Source: CBDCUQ01 sp965222835
Lineage (GTDB): Bacteria > Pseudomonadota > Alphaproteobacteria > Rhizobiales > Hyphomicrobiaceae
Length of the DNA: 64,000 nucleotides
Direction: 5' to 3'
NCBI GenBank assembly: GCA_965222835.1
Contig: CBDCUQ010000003.1
Span: 1,054,001 to 1,118,000, forward strand
The notes beneath the pieces are model-generated. The model made no database searches and was not told the origin of the DNA. It saw nothing but the letters and a program-made list of their open reading frames with translations. A program made the translations under genes and the position numbers. Positions 34,889 through 44,497 of this stretch are shown here, piece after piece. How positions within the stretch are numbered: the first letter of the stretch is position 1; each line of letters starts with the position of its first letter.

Positions 34889-36526
34889 CTAGGCTCCGGT
34901 CGCCGCCTGGTGCGCGACCCGGAGATCGAGGGCCGCTGCAAGCAGAGCGCGCGTATAGTCTTCCTGTGGCGCCGTAAAGATCTTGTCCGCAGGGCCTTGC
35001 TCGACGATCTTGCCATTCTTCATGACCAGCACAAAATTGCAGAGCGCCTTTACAACCTTGAGATCGTGGCTGATGAACAGATAGGACAGCTGCCGCTTAT
35101 TCTGCAAATCCTGCAAGAGATCAACGATCTGGGCCTGTACGCTCATATCAAGGGCGCTTGTCGGCTCGTCGAGCATTACAAACTTGGGCTCGAGTACCAT
35201 GGCGCGCGCAATAGCGATGCGCTGGCGCTGGCCACCGGAAAATTCGTGGGGATAACGATCGAGCGCTTCGGCGTCGAGGCCGACCTCTTTCAATGCGCGT
35301 GTAACCCGCTCGCGCTGGTCTTCCCACGTCAGGTCGGGCTGCTGAATGGCAAGCCCCTCCGCCACGATCTCGAAAATGGAAAGACGCGGCGAAAGGGATC
35401 CGTAGGGATCTTGGAAAACGATCTGCATTTCTTTTCGAAGGGGCCGCATCTCTTTCGATGACATTCCGTCGATGCGCTTTCCCATATAGACGACCGGACC
35501 GTCGGATGAGATCAAACGCAGGATCGCAAGGCCGAGTGTCGTCTTGCCGGATCCTGATTCACCGACGACACCGACCGTTTCCCCGGCCCTCAAACGTATG
35601 GATACGCCGTCAACGGCTTTGATATGATCAACCGTCTTTTGCAGGAGACCGCGCTTGACCGGGAACCAGACTTTGAGATCCTTGGTCTCTACCACGACGG
35701 GGGCTTTTGCATTGTGAAGCGGTGGCTCACCTTTGGGTTCGGCCGCCAGGAGATGGCGGGTGTAGGGGTGCTCCGGCGTCGAGAATATTTGTTCCGTGGG
35801 TCCGTTTTCGACGATCTCACCGGATTGCATGACGTAGACGCGCTCGGCCATGTTGCGGACAATCCCTAGGTCATGCGTAATAAGCAGCATGGCCATGCCC
35901 AATTCATTCTGCAGGTCCTTCAATAGCTCCAAAATCTGAGCCTGGATGGTGACGTCGAGGGCCGTTGTCGGTTCGTCGGCAATGAGAATGTCGGGCTCGT
36001 TGGCGAGCGCCATGGCAATCATCACGCGCTGACGCTGTCCGCCCGAGAGCTGGTGCGGATAGGAGTCGAGGCGTTTCTCCGGCTCGACGATGCCCACTTT
36101 GCGTAAGAGCTCGAGTACGCGCGCGCGCACGGCTGCACCATCCAATCCGCTGTGCAATGTCAACACCTCGCCGACCTGTCGCTCGATTGTGTGCAGCGGA
36201 TTGAGTGAGGTCATCGGCTCCTGAAAGATGATGGAAATCCGGTCGCCGCGGATTCTCTGCATGTCCTCGTCGGATGCTGTCAAAAGGTCTTTGCCTTCAA
36301 AGAGAATCTTTCCCGACGGATGGGAGGCGGCGGGGTAGGGCAACAACCGCATGATTGACAAAGCCGACACGCTCTTTCCCGATCCCGACTCGCCGACGAG
36401 CGCCACGGTCTCGCCCATTCGGATATGGAACGAGACACCCTTGACGGCGCGTGTCTCGGTCTTTCCGGAGTTGAACGTCACCGAGAGATCGCGGACATCA
36501 ACCAGATTGGCATTCTTGGCGGACAC
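34889..36526 (-). CDS. yejF: Peptide ABC transporter, double ATP-binding protein (YejF type)
   Basis: 545 residues with two complete ABC domains: Walker A GESGSGKSVSALSIMRLLP with signature LSGGQRQRVMIAMALANEP and Walker B ILIADEPTTALD, then Walker A GESGSGKTTLGLAILRLI with signature FSGGQRQRIAIARAMVLEP and Walker B VMLDEPTSALD. Such fused ATPases drive Yej/Opp-type oligopeptide uptake. The gene ends the five-gene row SBP-SBP-YejB-YejE-YejF. It starts 12 nt after yejE. Yej systems import peptides including microcin C in enterobacteria; the substrate here is not known. Confidence 0.94.
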   Translation of the reverse strand: MSAKNANLVDVRDLSVTFNSGKTETRAVKGVSFHIRMGETVALVGESGSGKSVSALSIMRLLPYPAASHPSGKILFEGKDLLTASDEDMQRIRGDRISIIFQEPMTSLNPLHTIERQVGEVLTLHSGLDGAAVRARVLELLRKVGIVEPEKRLDSYPHQLSGGQRQRVMIAMALANEPDILIADEPTTALDVTIQAQILELLKDLQNELGMAMLLITHDLGIVRNMAERVYVMQSGEIVENGPTEQIFSTPEHPYTRHLLAAEPKGEPPLHNAKAPVVVETKDLKVWFPVKRGLLQKTVDHIKAVDGVSIRLRAGETVGVVGESGSGKTTLGLAILRLISSDGPVVYMGKRIDGMSSKEMRPLRKEMQIVFQDPYGSLSPRLSIFEIVAEGLAIQQPDLTWEDQRERVTRALKEVGLDAEALDRYPHEFSGGQRQRIAIARAMVLEPKFVMLDEPTSALDMSVQAQIVDLLQDLQNKRQLSYLFISHDLKVVKALCNFVLVMKNGKIVEQGPADKIFTAPQEDYTRALLAAALDLRVAHQAATGA

Positions 36527-36538
36527 GTTTTCCGGCTC

Positions 36539-37756
36539 CTACTGGAAGGTTTTGCGTGGATCGAGGGCATCGCGTACGCCTTCGAAGATGAAGATCAAAA
36601 GCGACAGCATGATCGCGATGGAGAAAAACCCGGTGATGCCGAGCCAGGGGGCCTCAAGATATTTCTTGCCCTGAAGCAATAGCTCTCCGAGTGATGCTGA
36701 TCCGGGCGGAAGGCCCAAGCCAAGGAAATCGAGTGACGTTAGCGTCGTGATCGAACTCGACAGGACAAACGGCAAGAAGGTCAGGGTTGCCACCATTGCG
36801 TTGGGTAGGACGTGCTTCACCATGATTGTGGAATCATTCAATCCGAGGGCACGTGCCGCGCGTACATATTCAAAGTTCCGGGCGCGCAGAAACTCGGCAC
36901 GCACCAAGCCAACGAGTGCCGTCCAGCTAAACGCCAGAAGAACGAAGAGAAGCGTCCAAAAGCCGGGAACAAGCACAGCCGCGATGATGATGAGAACATA
37001 AAGAACGGGGATGTTTCCCCAGATCTCAAGGAACCGCTGCATCAAGAGATCGAGCCAGCCGCCGTAGTAGCCCTGCGCAGCACCCGCCGCCACGCCTAAG
37101 AGACTTGAAAGAATTGTTAGGATCAATCCGAACAGCACCGATATGCGGAAGCCATAAATGACACGGGCCATGACATCACGGCCCTGATCATCGAGGCCGA
37201 GCCAATTGGCGTTTCCAAGCGCGGTGTAACGGGCGATTTGGTCCGGCGGGGCCTCGCACAACTCCATACTGGAGGCCCACTGCGGGGGTGCAGGAAACCC
37301 GAGACACAAGCCGTTGTCGGGGTTTTTGCGGCGCGGATAGTCTTTGTTGATGGTGTCGTAGGAGTACCGGATGGGCGGCCAAAGCGCCCAACCGTTTTGC
37401 TCGATCTCATCGAGAATTACGGGATCTTTGTAGTCCGTGATTGCGAGAAATCCGCCGAATTTCTCTTCGGGGTAATCGACGAGCACGGGGGCGAGCAGCT
37501 CGCCCTTATAGACCATGATGAGTGGCCGATCGTTGGCGATGAACTCGGCAAACAGGGTGAGGACAAACAACCCCAGGAAGATCCAAAGACTCCAATAACC
37601 GCGGCGGTTGGCCTTGAAGTTCTCCCACCGCCGCTTGTTGATGGGCGAAACGCGAAATCGCCTGGCGAGCCATTGGCGCCACCCTCGCGGTGCGGCGGCC
37701 GGGCCTTTCGTTGGGGAGAGCGCAGAACTGCCCTTGCGGTCTTGTGCTGACCCCAT
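36539..37756 (-). CDS. yejE: Peptide ABC transporter permease (YejE type)
   Basis: 405 residues. N-terminal cytoplasmic extension of about 50 residues (basic, RRFRVSPINKRRWENFKANRRGYWSLWIF), first membrane segment near 55-75, a periplasmic loop of about 130 residues with several Trp and Cys, and the permease core with the EAA loop ARALGLNDSTIMVKHVLPNAM. The large loop between helix 1 and 2 (DRPLIMVYKGELLAPVLVDYPEEKFGG) is characteristic of YejE against DppC. It is 3 nt from yejB. Confidence 0.93.
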   Translation of the reverse strand: MGSAQDRKGSSALSPTKGPAAAPRGWRQWLARRFRVSPINKRRWENFKANRRGYWSLWIFLGLFVLTLFAEFIANDRPLIMVYKGELLAPVLVDYPEEKFGGFLAITDYKDPVILDEIEQNGWALWPPIRYSYDTINKDYPRRKNPDNGLCLGFPAPPQWASSMELCEAPPDQIARYTALGNANWLGLDDQGRDVMARVIYGFRISVLFGLILTILSSLLGVAAGAAQGYYGGWLDLLMQRFLEIWGNIPVLYVLIIIAAVLVPGFWTLLFVLLAFSWTALVGLVRAEFLRARNFEYVRAARALGLNDSTIMVKHVLPNAMVATLTFLPFVLSSSITTLTSLDFLGLGLPPGSASLGELLLQGKKYLEAPWLGITGFFSIAIMLSLLIFIFEGVRDALDPRKTFQ

Positions 37757-37759
37757 GCC

Positions 37760-38881
37760 TCAAACCTCCCTGGTTTCGAAGTCGATGCGAGGGTCAACAA
37801 GCGTGTAGATGAAATCGGTGACGATATTCACCACCAGTCCCAATAGCGCAAAGATGTATAGGTTGGCGAAGACAACCGGATAGTCGCGTTTCAATACGGA
37901 TTCGAAGCTCAGAAGGCCGAGCCCGTCGAGCGAGAAGATTGTCTCGATCAGCAGCGAGCCGGTAAAGAACGCGCTTATGAATGCCCCGGGAAAGCCGGCA
38001 ATGATGAGCAGCATTGCGTTTCGGAACACGTGGCCGTAGAGCACACGCTTTTCGTCCAGCCCTTTGGCCCGGGCTGTAATCACGTATTGTTTTCTGATCT
38101 CGTCCAGGAACGTGTTCTTAGTCAGAAACGCCATGGTGGTGAACGCACCAAGAGCGAGTGCGATCAGCGGCAGCGTGAGATGCCAGAAATAGTCGACAAT
38201 CTTACCGATAAGTGAGAGTTGCTCCCAGTCGTCCGATGTCAGGCCGCGTGACGGAAACCACTGAAAAAAGGAGGCGCCGGCAAACATCACAATCAGAAAC
38301 ACGGCAACGAGGAAGCCCGGAACCGCAAACCCGATGATCAGCGCGCCGCTTGTCCAGGCATCGAAGGGCGTCCCGTCTTTCACCGCTTTGCGAATGCCAA
38401 GCGGTATGGAAAGGAGATAGGTGAGGAGCGTCATCCAAAGTCCGAGTGAAATGGACACCGGCAACTTCTCTTTTATGAGCTCCAAGACCGACGTGTCGCG
38501 GAAGTAGCTCGTTCCGAAGTCGAACGTGAGATAGTTCTTGATCATGAGCAGGAAGCGCTCATGCGCCGGTTTGTCGAAGCCGAACTGCTTTTCGAGGCTC
38601 TTGATGAACTCCGGATCGAGACCCTGCGCACCGCGATACCTTGATGTTACGCTGTCACCCGCGCCTTGTCCGAACTGGGATTGGTTTCCACGGCCTTGGA
38701 TGCCGTCGCCGCCTCCGCCGCCGATTCGGTCGGTGATGGAGCTATCCGTTCCTGTGAGCTTGGCGATGATCTGCTCTATGGGGCCGCCCGGCGCAAACTG
38801 AACAATAACGAAGGCGATCAACATGATCCCGAGCATGGTCGGGAAAATGAGCAAGACGCGCTTCAAAAGGTAAGCAGCCAT
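37760..38881 (-). CDS. yejB: Peptide ABC transporter permease (YejB type)
   Basis: 373 residues. It opens with the typical MAAYLLKRVLLIFPTMLGIMLIAFVIVQFAPGGPIEQI, followed by a Gly/Gln-rich loop (GGGGGDGIQGRGNQSQFGQG) and GLDPEFIKSLEKQFGFDKPAHERFL, and five further membrane segments with the EAA loop ARAKGLDEKRVLYGHVFRNAML. The glycine-rich loop is characteristic of YejB. It forms the channel with the YejE permease. Confidence 0.94.
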   Translation of the reverse strand: MAAYLLKRVLLIFPTMLGIMLIAFVIVQFAPGGPIEQIIAKLTGTDSSITDRIGGGGGDGIQGRGNQSQFGQGAGDSVTSRYRGAQGLDPEFIKSLEKQFGFDKPAHERFLLMIKNYLTFDFGTSYFRDTSVLELIKEKLPVSISLGLWMTLLTYLLSIPLGIRKAVKDGTPFDAWTSGALIIGFAVPGFLVAVFLIVMFAGASFFQWFPSRGLTSDDWEQLSLIGKIVDYFWHLTLPLIALALGAFTTMAFLTKNTFLDEIRKQYVITARAKGLDEKRVLYGHVFRNAMLLIIAGFPGAFISAFFTGSLLIETIFSLDGLGLLSFESVLKRDYPVVFANLYIFALLGLVVNIVTDFIYTLVDPRIDFETREV

Positions 38882-38898
38882 TGGTGGGTTATCTCGTC

Positions 38899-40821
38899 CT
38901 ATCTGGCCTTCAGCTTGCTGGCCTTCTCAGCGTCATACCACCAGGTGGCGAGCGCACCACGATCGTACATCGGCTTCACGTCCGGCCATGAGAACTTGTC
39001 CCAATAGGCCAAATTGTGGGCTGCCTTATACCAATGCGGCACCCAGTAGTGCCCTGCCCGAAGCACTCTGTCCACTGCGCGCGTCGCCGCCAGCAGATCC
39101 TCACGGTTTTTGGCCGCCATGACCTTCTCGGCCAAGGCATCGACGACTGGATCCGTAATACCGGCCAGATTGAAACTGCCATCGGTGCGGGCCGCATCCG
39201 AGCCCCAATACGCGGTCAATTCGGGGCCCGGTGTCTGCTGCAGGACATACCGTTGGACCGCGACATCGAAGTCGAACGACTTCATGCGCCGCTCATACTG
39301 AGCAGGATCGACGGTCCGGATGGTTGCTTCGACGCCGATCTGGCGAAGGTTGCGCACATAAGGTCCGACAATGCGCTCGAACCCCCCGGGGTCGATCATG
39401 AATTCCAGCTCAAGCTTCTCGCCTTTGGCATTGCGTACGACATTGACGACCGTCTTCGACTGAAGCCCGATCGAAATCATGAAGCGGCAGAACATGCCGC
39501 ACGATGGATCATCGCGTTCCTCTTGCCGTAGCGTCCAGCCGGCCTCCTTGAGCAGTGTCGCTGCTTTTCGCAGGTTCTCACGAATATTCCCGCTGCCGTC
39601 GGTCACCGGCGGCAGGAATGCTTCACCGAAAACTTCGGGTGGTAGCTGATCACGAAACGGTTCGAGTAGGGCGAGCTCTTCCGGAGACGGCCGCCCCGTT
39701 GCCTTCATATCTGAATTTTCGAAGTAGCTCGTCGTTCGCTCATAGAGGTCGTAAAATAGGTTCTTATTGCTCCACTCGAAATCGAAGACGAGGCCCAAAG
39801 CTTTGCGTACGCGTACGTCCTGGAGCTTTGCGCGCCGTGTGTTCAGAAAGAAACCCTGCGCCCCGGATGGGCTATCATCGGAAATGGTTCGCCGCTGGAT
39901 TTTGCCCGTCTTGACAGCTGGGTTGTTGTAGGCGGTCGCCCAATCGACGGACGTGAATTCCTCGCGAAAGTCGATATTGCCGTTGAATAGGTTTTCCAGT
40001 TCGATCTTGCGATCGCGGAAATATTCGTAGCGGACTTCGTCGAAATTGTACTGTCCGCGATTGGCGGGAAGATCTTTGGCCCAATAGCCGTCGCGGCGCT
40101 TGTAGGCGACGTATCGTCCAGGCTTGAAACTAGAGACTTCATAAGGCCCCGAGCCCAATGGCGGTTTGAGCGTCGTTTTCTCAAAATCGTGCGCCGTGTA
40201 GTACGCCTTTGACAAGACGGGAAGCAGAGCCACACGAATTGGCAGGTCGCGTACAAGCGTCCCTTCGAATGTGTAGCGAATCGTTGTCGCATCAAGAGCT
40301 TCTGCCTTCACGACATCGCGCAGAGGCAATGCGAACGCCGGGTGGCCTTTCTCCTTGATGGTCTTGAATGAAAATACAACGTCGTCCGCAGTGATTGGCG
40401 TTCCGTCAGAAAATTTGGCCTCGGGCCTCAAAACGAATGTGACTGACATGCCATCACTTGCCACATTGGCCGTCTTGGCAACGAGGCCGTAAACGGCGTC
40501 GGGCTCATCGAGTGCCCGCACCATCAAGCTATCAAATGTCAGCTCCATGCCTTGGGCTGCGTCGCCCTTGAGAATGTATGGGTTGAAGCTGTCGAACGTG
40601 GTGACGCCGCCGGGGCCAATCTGCGAGACTTTGCCCCTCTTCGGCGCATTCGGATTCACATACTCAAAGTGCTTGAAATCGGGCGGGTACTTGAGGTCTC
40701 CGAAGATCGAGAGGCCATGACGTGGCTCGGCTGAAACGGGACCCGCAGCCGACAAAAGTGCAACCAGCACCACACTGGACAGACGAGAAGAAAAATGTAG
40801 GGATCCCGCGCGCTGATTCAT
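38899..40821 (-). CDS. yejA: Extracellular solute-binding protein family 5 (YejA type), copy 1
   Basis: 640 residues. Signal peptide SSVVLVALLSAAGPVSA, then the mature start RHGLSIFGDLKYPPDFKHFEYVNPNAPKRG, which is typical of YejA. It contains the family core SDGTPITADDVVFSF and LGSGPYEVSSFKPG. Near residue 430 it has a segment with Cys-x3-Cys (DDPSCGMFCRFMISIGL) that the next gene shares. It lies 6 nt from copy 2 upstream and 17 nt from yejB, in one operon. It delivers peptides to the YejBEF channel. Confidence 0.94.
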   Translation of the reverse strand: MNQRAGSLHFSSRLSSVVLVALLSAAGPVSAEPRHGLSIFGDLKYPPDFKHFEYVNPNAPKRGKVSQIGPGGVTTFDSFNPYILKGDAAQGMELTFDSLMVRALDEPDAVYGLVAKTANVASDGMSVTFVLRPEAKFSDGTPITADDVVFSFKTIKEKGHPAFALPLRDVVKAEALDATTIRYTFEGTLVRDLPIRVALLPVLSKAYYTAHDFEKTTLKPPLGSGPYEVSSFKPGRYVAYKRRDGYWAKDLPANRGQYNFDEVRYEYFRDRKIELENLFNGNIDFREEFTSVDWATAYNNPAVKTGKIQRRTISDDSPSGAQGFFLNTRRAKLQDVRVRKALGLVFDFEWSNKNLFYDLYERTTSYFENSDMKATGRPSPEELALLEPFRDQLPPEVFGEAFLPPVTDGSGNIRENLRKAATLLKEAGWTLRQEERDDPSCGMFCRFMISIGLQSKTVVNVVRNAKGEKLELEFMIDPGGFERIVGPYVRNLRQIGVEATIRTVDPAQYERRMKSFDFDVAVQRYVLQQTPGPELTAYWGSDAARTDGSFNLAGITDPVVDALAEKVMAAKNREDLLAATRAVDRVLRAGHYWVPHWYKAAHNLAYWDKFSWPDVKPMYDRGALATWWYDAEKASKLKAR

Positions 40822-40827
40822 GCTTGA

Positions 40828-42795
40828 TCACATCTTGCGGGCTGCGGCGAGACGGGCTTCTTTTTCCGTGTCGATCCACCAGGCTAAGAACTGGGTCGGG
40901 TCCTGAGAGGGCAGCTTTTCCGCCCGGCCAAATTTGTCCCAGGTCGCGACACGTTCATAGGGGTAATACCATTGCGGCACGACGTAGTGGTTGCCCAGGA
41001 GCACGCGATCAAGGGCGCGGGTGGCTCCAACCAGCTCTTCGCGGTCCTTGGCGAAGACGATGCGATCGATGAGCTTGTCGACGGCCGGATTCTTAATGCC
41101 AGCCGTATTGGGCGTACCTTCGTTATCGGCCATCGCCGACCCCCAGAACCCGCGTTGCTCATTACCGGGTGAATGCGATTGACCGAAGGTGCCGACGACT
41201 ATGTCGAAATCGTGGGTTCTTTCGCGCTTCTCAAATTGGGCGGCATCGACGGTGCGCAGACTTGCATTGATGCCGAGTTTCTTGAGGTCTCCGACGTAAG
41301 GGAGAATAACACGTTCGAAGGTCGGCTCGCCGATGAGAAATTCGACATCGAGCGTCTCACCCTTTTCGTTTCTCAAGACCCGCTTGCTCTTACTGGACCC
41401 CAGACCGATTGCTTTCATGAGACCACAAAAGAATCCGCACTCCGGATCATCGATGACCTCATCCCGCTTCTTCCAACCGGCCGCCTCAAGCAATTTCGAG
41501 GCCTCGCGCAAATGGTTGCGGAAGTCTGTCGGCGCCTTGTTCACGGGGTTCTTGTACTCGGTGGTGAAGATCTCGGGCGGCACGAGATCCTTCATTTCAT
41601 TGAGAATCTCGAGTTCTTTGCCCTCGGGAAGGCCTTTCGCGGCGAGCTCTGAATTCTCGAAGAAACTCGCGTTGCGTACATACGACCCGTAAAACAGGTT
41701 CTGGTTGGCTTTCTCGAAGTTAAAGGCAAGATTGAAGGCGCGGCGTACGCGCGGATCAGCAAACTTTTCGCGGCGTAGATTGACGACAAAGGCCTGCATG
41801 CCCGCCACGCGCTCGTGGGACAATCGTTCTTTCTTGACGTGGCCCTTCTTTAGGGCATCGAAACTGTACTGAGTTGCCCACGCTGAGGCGCGGTTTTCCA
41901 TCCAAACATCGATTTGACCCGACTTAAAGGCCTCGAATGCCGGAACGAGGTCGCGAAAGTAGACGTACTTTAGTTGGTCGAAATTGTACCGTCCGACGGC
42001 CACCGGCAAATCCTTGGCCCAATAGTCCGGGACACGTTCAAGGATGATTTCTCTGTTCGCCTCGAATGACTTCACCTTGTACGGCCCCGATCCGAGCGGC
42101 ACCTCGAGAGTCGAATTGGACAGATTGCGCGCTCTGCCTTTTGCGTCTGTTCCTTCCCAAAAGTGCTTCGGAAATACCGGCAACTGCCCCATGATGTGTG
42201 GTAGCTCGCGATTGCCGATCTTGTCGAAGGTGAAGGTCACTTCGCGTTCACCTGTCTTCTCGGCCTTCACGACATTCCGATAGTACGTGTTGTAATGGGG
42301 ATGTGCCTTCTTAAGAGCCTCCAGGCTGAAGATCACATCCTCGGGTGTTACCGGCTTGCCGTCATGAAATTTCGCGATCTCTCTCAAACCAAATGTCGCC
42401 GAGGAATAATCGTCGGGGTGAGAGACCCACTCGGCGATCAGGCCATACTCTGCGGAAGGTTCGTCCGGGTTGGTGGTCATTAGAGAGTCGTATACTAACC
42501 CAACGGCCCCGGCGGCGTTGCCCTTGATCGAAAAGGGATTGAGGCTGTCAAAACCGCCGTACGTCGAGAGCCTCAGCGTCCCGCCTTTGGGCGCATCCGG
42601 ATTGACCCAATCGAAGTGCTTGAAGTCCGGCCCCATGGCGGGCTCGCCAATCAACGAGAGCGCGTGGTGGCGCTTGGGTGCTTCCGTTTGCGCATTGGCA
42701 GCCTCCAGCATGACGCCGAGGCCGGCTGTAATGAGCAAGAGGGAAAGCGCAAAAGCCGTATGCGGCGTCGGGGAGGCAAACGGTCGGACGGCCAT
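40828..42795 (-). CDS. Extracellular solute-binding protein family 5 (YejA type), copy 2
   Basis: 655 residues from the ATG at 42795 (a frame to 42846 adds 17). Signal peptide HTAFALSLLLITAGLGVMLEAANA, then RHHALSLIGEPAMGPDFKHFDWVNPDAPKGG. It is a full-length paralogue of the following gene: LGSGPYKVKSFEANREI, YWAKDLPVAVGRYNFDQLKYVYFRD and the shared DDPECGFFCGLM segment align with copy 1. It is the first gene of the five-gene row. Two binding proteins for one channel probably widen the range of peptides taken up. Confidence 0.93.
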   Translation of the reverse strand: MAVRPFASPTPHTAFALSLLLITAGLGVMLEAANAQTEAPKRHHALSLIGEPAMGPDFKHFDWVNPDAPKGGTLRLSTYGGFDSLNPFSIKGNAAGAVGLVYDSLMTTNPDEPSAEYGLIAEWVSHPDDYSSATFGLREIAKFHDGKPVTPEDVIFSLEALKKAHPHYNTYYRNVVKAEKTGEREVTFTFDKIGNRELPHIMGQLPVFPKHFWEGTDAKGRARNLSNSTLEVPLGSGPYKVKSFEANREIILERVPDYWAKDLPVAVGRYNFDQLKYVYFRDLVPAFEAFKSGQIDVWMENRASAWATQYSFDALKKGHVKKERLSHERVAGMQAFVVNLRREKFADPRVRRAFNLAFNFEKANQNLFYGSYVRNASFFENSELAAKGLPEGKELEILNEMKDLVPPEIFTTEYKNPVNKAPTDFRNHLREASKLLEAAGWKKRDEVIDDPECGFFCGLMKAIGLGSSKSKRVLRNEKGETLDVEFLIGEPTFERVILPYVGDLKKLGINASLRTVDAAQFEKRERTHDFDIVVGTFGQSHSPGNEQRGFWGSAMADNEGTPNTAGIKNPAVDKLIDRIVFAKDREELVGATRALDRVLLGNHYVVPQWYYPYERVATWDKFGRAEKLPSQDPTQFLAWWIDTEKEARLAAARKM

Positions 42796-42986
42796 CAATT
42801 TTCGATCCGTATTCTCTTGTGGGAGTTCGCAAATCCTACACAACAAACCGTGGCCCGGTTGGGGCAGCCTTTTCCTACCATGGCGGTGTGGGCGGCCGGA
42901 TTAAACATCCGCAATATCCACGCTCTCCCCGCCAAATCGTTGACGGGGCGGAGAAATCAGGAACACGCTGGTTCGTGCTTCAGGCC

Positions 42987-43547
42987 TTACTGCGGCAAGG
43001 GCGCCGGGCTGTCGGCAAGGGTGCGCAAATAAGCCAGCAGATCAGCAATATCGGACGGATCCTTGATGCCAGGGAACTTCATAGCTGTGCCTGGAAGGTA
43101 GGTCAGCGGCTTGTGAACAAATTCCGCAAGGTCCGCATAGGTCCACTCGCCGCTCTTCGACTTCAACGCATCTGAGTACTTGCTCGCGTAATCATCAAGT
43201 GAGGCACGTGTGCGCCCAACGACGCCCCACAAGTTCGGGCCGACGGTGCTTTTTGCCGACTTGTCCTTGGCATGACAGGCACCGCAACGGCGAAATACGC
43301 CTTCGCCATTCTCGGCGTCTGCGGATGCCACTTGCGCAACGACTGCCGCTGCATCGAAGGCCTTGGCTGCGGCCGGTCCGGACGCGCTGTCCCCGGCATC
43401 GGCACCCAGTGCAGGAAGCTCGTATCCGTTCTTCCCGGCGCCTATGTGGAGCCCGCGGTTCTGGTCGATCAGAACCTTGGCGCCAACGATAAGCAACAAT
43501 GCGGAAAGGACGGCCCCAGCGATTTTCGTAAACTCGAATGAATCCAT
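42987..43547 (-). CDS. cycM: Membrane-anchored cytochrome c, CycM type
   Basis: 186 residues. An uncleaved N-terminal segment (residues 8-27) anchors the protein. After an Ala-rich linker, a class I cytochrome c domain has the heme motif CGACH at residues 88-92 and the axial Met in YLPGTAMKFPGI. VGPNLWGVVGRTRASLDDYASKYSDALK matches cytochrome c552/CycM, which carries electrons from the bc1 complex to cytochrome c oxidase in alphaproteobacteria. It is divergent from kdsB, with a 200-nt gap between them. Confidence 0.93.
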   Translation of the reverse strand: MDSFEFTKIAGAVLSALLLIVGAKVLIDQNRGLHIGAGKNGYELPALGADAGDSASGPAAAKAFDAAAVVAQVASADAENGEGVFRRCGACHAKDKSAKSTVGPNLWGVVGRTRASLDDYASKYSDALKSKSGEWTYADLAEFVHKPLTYLPGTAMKFPGIKDPSDIADLLAYLRTLADSPAPLPQ

Positions 43548-43748
43548 AACGATCCGACCCCCTCAGGCTCTGGTCCGCCGCAGCCGGTGGACGCTCCGGT
43601 CGCCGTGTTTTTGACGGCGCAAAGTCAACTTTCTTGTAAAGGACACGTGGAACCCCTTGCAACCAAACAACGGCCGGGGCATGAGGCTTTGCGGATGGCG
43701 AATTGTCACCCGGTCCACCCCCTGGAACGCTGCTCAGGCATCTCGCCC

Positions 43749-44486
43749 ATGGCCCGCACCATCATCCTAATTCCTGCCCGGCTGACGGCCACTCGACTTC
43801 CGAATAAGCCGATGGCCGAGATTGCCGGGGAACCGATGATTGTTCACGTCTGGCGCCGGGCAGTTGCCGCGGCGGCCGGTCGCGTCGTCGTCGCGACCGA
43901 TGCGGAGCCCATTGCCGAGGCGGTGCGGGCGGCCGGCGGGGAAGCCGTTATGACGCGGGCCGACCATCTGTCGGGATCGGACCGGATCTTTGAGGCCCTC
44001 GCCATAATCGATCCGGACGCGAATGCGGAGGTCATCGTTAATCTCCAGGGCGATCTCCCCACTTTGGACCCGCACCTGGTTGCTCAGTGTGTGGCGCCGC
44101 TTGCCGACCCCGACGTCGATATTGCAACTCTTGCCGCCGAGATCACCGATAATGCGGAACGCACAAATCCCAATGTCGTGAAGGTTGTCGGTACGCCTGT
44201 GGCCGGTGCCCGGAGACTTCGTGCGCTCTACTTCACGCGCGCAACCGCCCCTTCCGGCATGGGACCGCTCTATCACCATATCGGCATTTATGCCTACCGC
44301 CGCGCGGCTCTTGAGCGGTTCGTTTCGATCACACCCACGCCCCTCGAAAAGCGGGAAAAGCTGGAGCAGCTGCGCGCCCTTGAAAGCGATATGCGAATAG
44401 ATGTCAGCATCGTTGACACGGTTCCGCTCGGTGTCGATACTCCGACCGATCTTGAGCGGGCCCGGCGGCTCATTCCAACACCTTGA
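43749..44486 (+). CDS. kdsB: 3-deoxy-manno-octulosonate cytidylyltransferase
   Basis: Activates Kdo to CMP-Kdo for lipid A-core lipopolysaccharide. 245 residues from the ATG at 43749; an extension to 43587 adds 54 residues not in the family. IIPARL-type motif IIPARLTATRLPNKPM (residues 6-22, read as ILIPARLTATRLPNKPM), TDAEPIAEAV, NLQGDLPTLDP and GIYAYRRAALERFVS are family markers. The gene is followed directly by pheA, a pairing common in Rhizobiales. Confidence 0.94.
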   Translation: MARTIILIPARLTATRLPNKPMAEIAGEPMIVHVWRRAVAAAAGRVVVATDAEPIAEAVRAAGGEAVMTRADHLSGSDRIFEALAIIDPDANAEVIVNLQGDLPTLDPHLVAQCVAPLADPDVDIATLAAEITDNAERTNPNVVKVVGTPVAGARRLRALYFTRATAPSGMGPLYHHIGIYAYRRAALERFVSITPTPLEKREKLEQLRALESDMRIDVSIVDTVPLGVDTPTDLERARRLIPTP

Positions 44487-44497
44487 AAATCAAAAGC

